The position numbers and the translations under genes are program-made. The notes beneath the pieces are model-generated. The model ran no database searches and had not been told where the DNA came from. It saw nothing but the letters and a program-made list of their open reading frames with translations. DNA of 8,164 nt from an uncultured Clostridia bacterium (GTDB lineage Bacteria > Bacillota > Clostridia > Oscillospirales > Oscillospiraceae), in NCBI GenBank assembly GCA_945635805.1, contig CALZCW010000020.1, positions 1 to 8,164 of the forward strand, read 5' to 3'. Every line of letters begins with the position of its first letter. Positions within the stretch are counted from its first letter, which is position 1. Shown here piece after piece: positions 1 to 5,344 of the stretch.

Positions 1-1
1 G

Positions 2-55
2 TGTATTTCCCTGCTCTTCCGCAGACACACCCTGGCTGACGCCCAGGACGCATGA
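2..55 (+). CDS. Possible 3' end of an unidentified rightward gene (partial)
   Basis: Frame 2 is open from the window edge to a TGA at 53-55 and reads CISLLFRRHTLADAQDA. Codon choice (CTG, CTC, TTC, CGC, GAC, GCC) matches the G/C-ending preference of the genes in this window. A terminator-like hairpin lies about 60 bases downstream, as expected for a gene converging on the leftward zinc-ribbon gene. Seventeen codons are too few to name a family. The opposite strand also has a short frame running off the left edge, so the coding strand is not certain. Confidence 0.25.
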   Translation, partial: CISLLFRRHTLADAQDA

Positions 56-116
56 GCCTGCGCATCGAGTCATAGCAAGTTTTTCATGCCGTGCTTTCCC
101 CTTCTTTTTGAAAAGT

Positions 117-166
117 GAAAACCGGCGCGCTGCAAGGTCAAAAGGGCCACCGCGCGCCGGTTTTTC
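117..166. terminator. Probable bidirectional Rho-independent terminator
   Basis: A perfect GC-rich stem pairs ACCGGCGCGC (121-130) with GCGCGCCGGT (152-161), with a 21-base loop. A-T pairs extend it outward (AAA at 118-120, TTTT from 162). On the plus strand the stem is followed by TTTTTC. On the minus strand it is followed by TTTTCACTTTTC. It lies 32 bases beyond the stop of the leftward gene at 198, so it most likely ends that transcript and any rightward gene from the left. The loop is longer than usual. Confidence 0.75.
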
Positions 167-197
167 ATATCAAGCTACGGCAGAACGCCGCCAAGGA

Positions 198-1373
198 TCA
201 ATGGACGCGGACGATGCAGGTGAATTCCTGCCCGTTGAAGGTGACCGTGATGGTCGTCGTACCGTAGCCGGTGACGGTGACCATGCCGTCTTGCACCTTG
301 CAGACATCCGGGTTGCCGACAGTATATGTAATGTCGGAAATGTGCTCACCCTCGGAGTCGTAGAGGTACAGGTCGAAAGTCTCGCCCACGCGGACAGTAA
401 CGTCAGTCCTCTCCAGGTGCGCGCCGGTGATCTCCGCGTCGCCGAAGTTGCAGCGGATGATGACCTGGGCAGTTTTGTCTCCCACCGTGGCAGTGACCGT
501 CGTCTTGCCGCCGCCGATGGCCGTGACCGTGCCGGTCTGGCTGACCTTCGCCACCGTCTCATCGTCGCTGCGCCAGGTGACGGATACCCCTGAGGGCAGA
601 TTGTTCACACGAAGCTGAAGGCTCTCGCCCCGGGCATAGAGGGAGGCGTCATAGTCATAGTTCAGCTCCGGCTCAAAATCCTCCGGGGCAGTGGATTCCT
701 CGTCCTGGGTAGACTCTGAGGTTCCCTCAGGGTCAATACAGGATACGGTGCAGACAGCAGTCTTGTCACCGCAGGTCACGGTGATCTCCGTCTCTCCGGT
801 CCCCACCGCCGTGATGGTAAAGGTGGCTGATTTCGCATCCTCGCCGATGTCGGTCACCGCCGTCTGGGACACGGTGGCCACGCTCTCGTCGCCGCTGATG
901 CAGTAGACGGTCTTTTCACAGTCCAGATTGACGCTGACGGTCATCTGCGCCGTCTCACCCACAGCGGAAAGCTCAATGCGCTCCGGCTCCACCAGCAGCT
1001 CCTCACAGGCCGTATTGACCGCCGTTGGCTCGTAGGAGCCGGAACGGTCCACAAGGTTTTCCAGGCCCGGCCACCAGCCGATCATGTCGCCGATAAAATA
1101 GAACACGACCAACGCTGCCAGGAGCAGAAAGACAAAGGCGGCGATCCGCATGCCCTTGGGGTCTCTTTCCTTCTTTTTCTTTTTCGGCGCGGCGAACTTC
1201 CCCTTGGCCGCACGGCGGCGCTGACGGCGCTCCTCCTCAGTGATCCGGCGGCGCTGCACCGGACGGCTGGCCGCAGATTCCTCCGAGCGGACACTGCTGC
1301 CGCAGAGGGGACATTTTTCACGGTCCGCATCATAGATGGTCCCGCAATAATAGCACACAACTTTTTCTTCCAT
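198..1373 (-). CDS. Membrane-anchored zinc-ribbon protein with extracellular Big2 (Ig-like) domains
   Basis: The product is 391 residues. A zinc ribbon with two CxxC knuckles (C7/C10 and C21/C24) opens the protein. A very basic stretch follows (about 41-74, including five consecutive lysines), then one hydrophobic helix (about 75-97). Basic residues before the helix predict the zinc ribbon inside and the rest outside. The exterior part has three Ig-like beta domains of Big2 type: about 126-213, 237-309 and 312-391. The middle one is clearest, with the pattern RGESLQL...VTWRSDDETVAKVS..GTVTAIGGG. An acidic Ser/Thr/Glu linker (214-236) separates the first two. Big2 domains occur in surface proteins and often bind carbohydrate or other surface ligands; the ligand here is unknown. 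The exterior part carries nine cysteines. The gene is divergent from the kinase-like gene and ends at a hairpin terminator. No specific function can be assigned. The ATG at 1373 lacks a well-spaced ribosome binding site. Confidence 0.88.
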   Translation of the reverse strand: MEEKVVCYYCGTIYDADREKCPLCGSSVRSEESAASRPVQRRRITEEERRQRRRAAKGKFAAPKKKKKERDPKGMRIAAFVFLLLAALVVFYFIGDMIGWWPGLENLVDRSGSYEPTAVNTACEELLVEPERIELSAVGETAQMTVSVNLDCEKTVYCISGDESVATVSQTAVTDIGEDAKSATFTITAVGTGETEITVTCGDKTAVCTVSCIDPEGTSESTQDEESTAPEDFEPELNYDYDASLYARGESLQLRVNNLPSGVSVTWRSDDETVAKVSQTGTVTAIGGGKTTVTATVGDKTAQVIIRCNFGDAEITGAHLERTDVTVRVGETFDLYLYDSEGEHISDITYTVGNPDVCKVQDGMVTVTGYGTTTITVTFNGQEFTCIVRVH

Positions 1374-1403
1374 ATCTTTTATCCATACACAAAGGTATGT
1401 TTT

Positions 1404-1411
1404 CTCCTTCC
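1404..1411 (-). promoter_or_regulatory. Strong Shine-Dalgarno displaced 30 bases from the annotated start
   Basis: Read on the minus strand, GGAAGGAG lies here, but 30 bases separate it from the ATG at 1373. The ten in-frame codons between them contain no ATG, GTG or TTG. Better-spaced starts exist only in other frames: a TTG 11 bases and a GTG 13 bases downstream of the motif. The TTG frame (with an ATG two codons later) gives about 20 codons and runs into the zinc-ribbon gene. The motif may serve an upstream mini-ORF that couples translation, or may act over a longer distance. Confidence 0.5.
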
Positions 1412-1443
1412 GATTTTTTGTCGCAGGCTGTCACGTTTTTTAC

Positions 1444-1472
1444 ATCATATCATTTTCTTGCGAATAAGACAA
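1444..1472 (-). promoter_or_regulatory. Sigma-A type promoter for the zinc-ribbon/Big2 gene
   Basis: On the minus strand, TTGTCT (1467-1472) is separated by exactly 17 bases from TATGAT (1444-1449). The -10 box matches the consensus at five of six positions and is preceded by TG plus one base, the extended -10 element. Transcription would begin near 1437, giving a leader of about 60 bases before the ATG at 1373. This is the best-formed promoter in the window. Confidence 0.65.
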
Positions 1473-1481
1473 GAATCTGAC

Positions 1482-1515
1482 TTGATTTTTTTGAAAAAAT
1501 GACATAGTATATAAT
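1482..1515 (+). promoter_or_regulatory. Probable promoter region for the kinase-like gene
   Basis: A perfect TATAAT lies at 1510-1515, inside TATATAAT (1508-1515), but no consensus -35 sits 17 bases upstream; that position is a T-run. TTGAAA (1491-1496) is too close at 13 bases, and TTGATT (1482-1487) is 22 bases away. TTGATT does sit 17 bases from the alternative -10 TAGTAT (1505-1510). The region is clearly promoter-like, but the exact boxes are unsure. It lies back to back with the leftward promoter, so both genes may share control. Confidence 0.5.
1485..1500. repeat. AT-rich palindrome in the divergent promoter region
   Basis: ATTTTTT (1485-1491) and AAAAAAT (1494-1500) are perfect inverted copies around a TG centre. 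The element overlaps the -35 zone of the rightward promoter and lies just upstream of the leftward -35 box. It could be a regulator site, an UP-like or bent A-tract element, or chance in an AT-rich stretch. The remainder of the 1374-1554 gap holds only the promoter and ribosome-binding elements listed separately. Confidence 0.35.
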
Positions 1516-1540
1516 TGCTTAAATTTGAGTTTTCATTATT

Positions 1541-1546
1541 AGGAGG
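1541..1546 (+). promoter_or_regulatory. Ribosome binding site that fixes the kinase-like gene start at 1555
   Basis: AGGAGG is eight bases before the ATG at 1555-1557, an ideal spacing. The in-frame GTG at 1546 overlaps this motif and would have no ribosome binding site of its own, so the start at 1555 is preferred over the three-codon-longer version. Confidence 0.85.
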
Positions 1547-1554
1547 TGCAAAAG

Positions 1555-4500
1555 ATGTCCGAACTGAAAATGATTTCTCCCTTGCTGGATCATATGCAGG
1601 TAGAAAAGGAATCCGCCGGACACAACGGCAGCACCTGTTATACTCTTCGTCAGAAAACCACCGGTGAGCGATTCATTCTCAAGCGTATCTCCGTTCCTGC
1701 GTCGGACAGTCAGGTACGTGCGTTGATCCTCTCAGGTGCCTACGCCGACGAATCCGCCGTCCACGCCTATTACGGCCGTGTGGCCGAAAACATCCGGGCG
1801 GAATTGGAGCAGGGTAAGAAACTGGCTGCCTCCGGCTGCTATGCCGGTGCGCTGGGGTATCAGGTGGAACCGAAGGAATCAGGTGTGGGCTACGACGTCT
1901 ACATACTCTATCCCCTCTATATCTCTCTGAGCGACTACCTTTCCATGAGCGCCATCACCAATCTCCGGGCCATCAACCTTGCCCTGGATCTGTGTGATGC
2001 CATTACCGCCTGCCGTGAGGCCGGTTATCTCTTCGGGAATATCAAGCCCGAAAACATCTACCTGATGCCCACGGGCCGTTTCCTGCTGGGTGATCTGGGT
2101 CTGGTGCCCCTGGAGGACATGAAATACGCCTGTCTTCCCGAGGATTACATCGGTGTCTACTCCGCGCCGGAGCTGTCCGACATCACCGCCTCGCCCAACG
2201 CCACCATCGACCTGTACTCTCTGGGCATGGTGCTCTACCGTATCTACAACGGCAACCACGGTCCCTTTGAGGATGAGAACACGGGAGAGGCCATGGCTGA
2301 CAAGCTGCGCATGACCGGCAAGCCCCTGCCCACGCCCATCTACGCCGACTACGAGCTGGCGGGCATCATTCTGAAGGCCTGCGCCTTCAAGCAGGAGGAC
2401 CGCTACCAGACGCCCCAGGAGTTCAAGCAGGCCATCGCCCTGTATATGCAGCGCAACGAGATCTCCGACACCCTGATTGTGCCGCCCATCGTCGCTTCCG
2501 CCGAGCCTCTGGCCCCGGAAGCAGCGGAGGAAGCCCCCGAGGATACGCCCATGCGCATGACCGACGCCGACGCCCTGGACGAGGATTTCCGGCAGAGCTT
2601 CTCCCCGGATCTTTCCGGCGCGGGAACGGAAGCGGATGTGGATGAAACGGTTAAGGTCACACCGCCTGTCGTTGCGGTGCCGGTTGTGAATGTCCAGGCT
2701 GCGGATGCCGCACAGAAAGTCTCTGAACCTGCGGCTGAGGAATCTGAAAAGGCTACGGAACCGTTCACCACTGAGATCAACCTCGACGATTACAAAGAGG
2801 ACCCGGACCAGATCGACCTGGATGAGCTTCTGTCCTCTGTGAATGAGGTAGTGGGTAAGGAGCCCATTCCCGCCGGTGAGGAAGCAAATCCGACGGAGCT
2901 GACCATGAGCGTCGAGGCACCAAAAGCCGCACCGTCGCAGGAATACGTTGACGGTGCCCAGGAGACCCCGGAAGAAGATGCTCAGGAAGTGCCCTCCTCC
3001 CATAAGGCCGGCAAGATCTTCCTCATTATCGCCCTGCTGCTGGCCATCGCCGCAGTTGTCTATTTCCTGGTCACTTGGTATTTTGTGGAGGCTTCTGCCG
3101 TCAACGTTCTCTCCTGCAACACGGAGGAAATGGTCATTGAGCTGGTCTCCGACGACAAAGCCGACTGTTTTGCCGTCACCTGCACCGACTCCTACGGCAA
3201 AGCATACCCTGTCAGCGTCGAGGGCAATCGCTACACCTTCTCCGAACTGAGTGAGAACACCACCTACACCATCACGGTCGAGGCCGCGGGCTTCCATACT
3301 CTGACCTCGGACAGCATTTCTACGCTGACCCGTACCACACCGGAGTCCACCGTGATCACCGAGTTCACCGCTTCCCGCGGCGACGACGACGGCGAAGTGC
3401 TCCTGTCCTTCCTCCATGAGGGTCCCACCCCCAGTCACTGGAAGCTGCAATACTGCGAGGAAGGCAGCGACGTTACCAAGGACTTTGACTTTGACGGCAA
3501 CGGCTTCCTGGTCACGGGCCTGGAGCAGAACAAGACCTACGTCTTTACCCTGAGCGCCGCCGGGGATATCTATCTTTCCGGCACTACCCAGGTCAGCTAC
3601 GAGGTCCTGCCCATCGTGGAAGCCAACGATCTTCAGGTCACCGAGGTCAACGGCGCCGACCTGTCGCTGACCTGGGAGCCGGGAGAGAATCTGCCCGACG
3701 AATGGCACATCACCTGCACTGCCGAGGGCTATGAGCAGGAGTATACCTCGAAGGAGGCAAGTGTCACCCTGAAGGACCTGCCGGATTTTTCCCGCGATTA
3801 TACTATTTCCGTCAGCGCCCGGGGCATGGATAAACCGGAAACCCTGCTCTTCCCCGCCAATCCCATTATTCTCAATAACCTGACCGTGACGGCCAACTCC
3901 GACGGCTCCGTCACCCTGCAGTGGGAGACCCCCGCCGGTACGCCTGTCGACGGCTGGTATGTCTCCTATAACACCGTCGGCAGCTACCACACGCCTTATA
4001 TGCCCGACGCGGAAAACCGTGCCGTCACCGGCAACACCGTGATCCTGAAGAATCTGATCCCCGATACGGAATACGAATTCTCCATCACCACCACGGCAGC
4101 CGACGCCGCCTCCCGTGTCTTCGGTGAGACAACTGCCACAGTCCGCACGGCCCAGGCTACGGTGTTTGACGGCTTTGGCATTACGCCTGAGACGCCTCTG
4201 ACCGTCGAGAGTGAGTATATTTCCCTCTGGATCGCGCCGGAGGGCAATAACTGGACCTACCTTGACCTGACCAACCGCACTGACCAATTCAAGACGACGG
4301 ACCAGATCGCCGTCTGTCTGCAAGTCCTCGCTGTTGATTCCTCCACGGAGGAAATCACTCTGATCTACGCCGTCCGTGACGAGAACGGCACCGTGGTCAA
4401 TGATGTCTCCCGCACCATGGCCTGGAACGATATGTGGTACAGCCGCCGCCATGCCAGCGCTATTCCGCTGCCCGCTGTCGGCAGCCAGACTTCCGTGCCT

Positions 4501-4572
4501 GGCAAGTACACGCTGGAGATCTATGTCAACAGCCAGCTTCTTGCAAGCGCTGTCTTTACGGTGACGGAGTGA
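1555..4572 (+). CDS. Membrane Ser/Thr kinase-like receptor with Fn3-type ectodomain; HRD Asp replaced by Asn (probable pseudokinase)
   Basis: The product is 1005 residues. A Hanks-type kinase fold fills about 1-298. Visible landmarks are K43 (ATP-contacting Lys in FILKRI), the catalytic loop FGNIKPENI (160-168), DLG (180-182, the DFG position), APE (204-206), D219 in IDLYSLG, and R283 near the end. The expected HRD is FGN, so the catalytic aspartate is N162 and phosphotransfer is probably lost or weak. The Gly-rich loop is also poor (around GHNGS, 22-26). An acidic Pro/Ala/Glu linker (about 300-484) leads to one transmembrane helix (about 487-511). Outside follow about four Fn3-like beta domains (512-593, 597-686, 688-770, 771-866) and a different C-terminal beta-rich domain (870-1005). 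The layout resembles PASTA-type receptor kinases such as PknB/PrkC, with Fn3 folds replacing PASTA repeats. It is likely a sensor or scaffold at the envelope; the ligand and partner are unknown. Confidence 0.9.
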   Translation: MSELKMISPLLDHMQVEKESAGHNGSTCYTLRQKTTGERFILKRISVPASDSQVRALILSGAYADESAVHAYYGRVAENIRAELEQGKKLAASGCYAGALGYQVEPKESGVGYDVYILYPLYISLSDYLSMSAITNLRAINLALDLCDAITACREAGYLFGNIKPENIYLMPTGRFLLGDLGLVPLEDMKYACLPEDYIGVYSAPELSDITASPNATIDLYSLGMVLYRIYNGNHGPFEDENTGEAMADKLRMTGKPLPTPIYADYELAGIILKACAFKQEDRYQTPQEFKQAIALYMQRNEISDTLIVPPIVASAEPLAPEAAEEAPEDTPMRMTDADALDEDFRQSFSPDLSGAGTEADVDETVKVTPPVVAVPVVNVQAADAAQKVSEPAAEESEKATEPFTTEINLDDYKEDPDQIDLDELLSSVNEVVGKEPIPAGEEANPTELTMSVEAPKAAPSQEYVDGAQETPEEDAQEVPSSHKAGKIFLIIALLLAIAAVVYFLVTWYFVEASAVNVLSCNTEEMVIELVSDDKADCFAVTCTDSYGKAYPVSVEGNRYTFSELSENTTYTITVEAAGFHTLTSDSISTLTRTTPESTVITEFTASRGDDDGEVLLSFLHEGPTPSHWKLQYCEEGSDVTKDFDFDGNGFLVTGLEQNKTYVFTLSAAGDIYLSGTTQVSYEVLPIVEANDLQVTEVNGADLSLTWEPGENLPDEWHITCTAEGYEQEYTSKEASVTLKDLPDFSRDYTISVSARGMDKPETLLFPANPIILNNLTVTANSDGSVTLQWETPAGTPVDGWYVSYNTVGSYHTPYMPDAENRAVTGNTVILKNLIPDTEYEFSITTTAADAASRVFGETTATVRTAQATVFDGFGITPETPLTVESEYISLWIAPEGNNWTYLDLTNRTDQFKTTDQIAVCLQVLAVDSSTEEITLIYAVRDENGTVVNDVSRTMAWNDMWYSRRHASAIPLPAVGSQTSVPGKYTLEIYVNSQLLASAVFTVTE

Positions 4573-4632
4573 TCCGCGCCCGTTGTCCGGCATCTTAACT
4601 TCGTATCTATTCATCGGTCTCGGCCTGATAGA

Positions 4633-4640
4633 TATATAAT
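4633..4640 (+). promoter_or_regulatory. Putative -10 element for the decarboxylase operon
   Basis: TATATAAT, containing a perfect TATAAT at 4635-4640, lies 36 bases before the first operon start codon. The same octamer occurs at 1508-1515 before the kinase-like gene. No good -35 box is found 16-18 bases upstream. It suggests that the operon has its own promoter rather than depending only on readthrough from the kinase-like gene. I see no convincing terminator in the gap 4573-4676, so readthrough is also possible. Confidence 0.45.
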
Positions 4641-4676
4641 TTTGGGGCCTGCAAGCTCCCGGTAAGGAGGTAAACA

Positions 4677-4940
4677 ATGCAAATCAGCAATCTGTTTGTG
4701 GTTGCCATGGGTATCTGTACGGTATTCGTCGTCCTGATCCTTATCATCGCCCTGTGTTCCCTGCTCAGCCTGATCTTCCGGCACAGCGGAACGGAGGAGA
4801 AATCAGCGGCGGTCGTGCCTGCCCCCGATCAAACGATCACAAACCGTGCGGAACTAACCGCCGCCATTGCAGCAGCCGTGGCGGAATACAGCGGTACCGA
4901 CGCTTCCGCGCTCCGCATCCTGTCCATCAAAAAAATCTGA
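4677..4940 (+). CDS. oadG: Small membrane subunit of Na+-pumping decarboxylase (OadG/MmdD family)
   Basis: The 87-residue product has one long N-terminal hydrophobic helix (about 6-35), a short polar linker (36-54), and a C-terminal segment reading ELTAAIAAAVAEY then ending LRILSIKKI. This matches the gamma/delta subunits of sodium-translocating decarboxylases, which hold the carboxyltransferase and biotin carrier to the membrane-bound beta subunit. The His-rich zinc-binding tail of the Klebsiella OadG protein is absent, so it is closer to the MmdD-type short form. AAGGAGG (4664-4670) lies six bases before the ATG. It is the first gene of a four-gene operon, and the next start is 25 bases after its stop. 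Such proteins diverge quickly, so the assignment rests on size, topology, tail pattern and neighbours. Confidence 0.8.
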   Translation: MQISNLFVVAMGICTVFVVLILIIALCSLLSLIFRHSGTEEKSAAVVPAPDQTITNRAELTAAIAAAVAEYSGTDASALRILSIKKI

Positions 4941-4965
4941 CTATCATAACGGAAAGGTGAAAAAA

Positions 4966-5319
4966 ATGAAGAAATATCGTGTGAATGTGAATGGCTCCCT
5001 CTATGAGGTCGAAATTGAAGAAATGGAAGCACCGGCTGCCGGTGCCGCAGCTCCCGCCGCTGCGCAGGCTCCCGCTGCCTCCAAAGCTCCTGCAGCTCCC
5101 GCAGGCGGTCAGCAGATCAAGGCTCCCATGCCCGGCACCATTCTGGACGTCCGTGTGCAGGCCGGTCAGGCTGTCAAGAAGGGCCAGGTTCTGGTCATTC
5201 TCGAAGCCATGAAGATGGAGAATGAAATCCAGGCTCCCTGCGACGGCACTGTCGGCTCCGTTAACGTCAGGAAGGGTGACTCCGTAGAGACCCAGGCTCT
5301 CATTTGCACCATTGCCTGA
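4966..5319 (+). CDS. Free-standing biotin carboxyl carrier protein of the decarboxylase (MmdC/GcdC type)
   Basis: The 117-residue product starts with the short strand segment KKYRVNVNGSLYEVEIEE, continues through a flexible Ala/Pro linker (about 21-49), and ends in a complete biotinyl domain (50-117). The biotin attachment motif EAMKMEN is at 80-86, with K83 as the expected modified lysine. APMPGTI (53-59) and the closing GDSVETQALICTI are typical of the fold. K83 would be biotinylated by a biotin ligase encoded elsewhere and would carry the carboxyl group from the alpha subunit to the beta subunit. The ATG at 4966 is chosen because GGAAAGG (4951-4957) precedes it at good spacing and homologues begin with this MKKY-like segment. 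A longer in-frame extension upstream would overlap the preceding gene and has no family character. Confidence 0.93.
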   Translation: MKKYRVNVNGSLYEVEIEEMEAPAAGAAAPAAAQAPAASKAPAAPAGGQQIKAPMPGTILDVRVQAGQAVKKGQVLVILEAMKMENEIQAPCDGTVGSVNVRKGDSVETQALICTIA

Positions 5320-5344
5320 TCTCGCTGCTTAAGGGAGAAACGAT

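Noticed and set aside
1..90. Short minus-strand frame beginning near 77 and running off the left edge
   Set aside because: About 25 codons with no recognisable features; it competes with a rightward gene end better supported by the nearby terminator. It cannot be resolved from this window.
108..593. 161-codon rightward frame across the terminator and the 3' part of the zinc-ribbon gene
   Set aside because: It starts inside the terminator hairpin region, has no ribosome binding site, and is antisense to the Big2 domains.
1546..1554. GTG at 1546 as the start of the kinase-like gene
   Set aside because: The GTG overlaps the AGGAGG motif itself and would lack a ribosome binding site; the ATG at 1555 has ideal spacing.
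4622..4662. Possible terminator hairpin between the kinase-like gene and the decarboxylase operon
   Set aside because: Only short self-complementary GGCC pieces are present, with no long stem followed by a T-run.
1879..4677. 932-codon open frame on the minus strand opposite the kinase-like gene
   Set aside because: It is antisense to a protein with clear kinase, transmembrane and Fn3 features. Its translation is low-complexity Gly/Val/Asp/His/Arg sequence with no domain, as expected when G/C-biased third positions remove stops on the opposite strand.
4867..4965. Upstream in-frame extension of the biotin carrier from 4867
   Set aside because: It would overlap the coding end of the preceding gene, has no family similarity, and the ATG at 4966 has a good ribosome binding site and the expected N-terminus.
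5020..5110. Repetitive GCTCCCGCAGCT-like DNA as a tandem repeat element
   Set aside because: It is simply the Ala/Pro linker coding of the biotin carrier, normal for this family.
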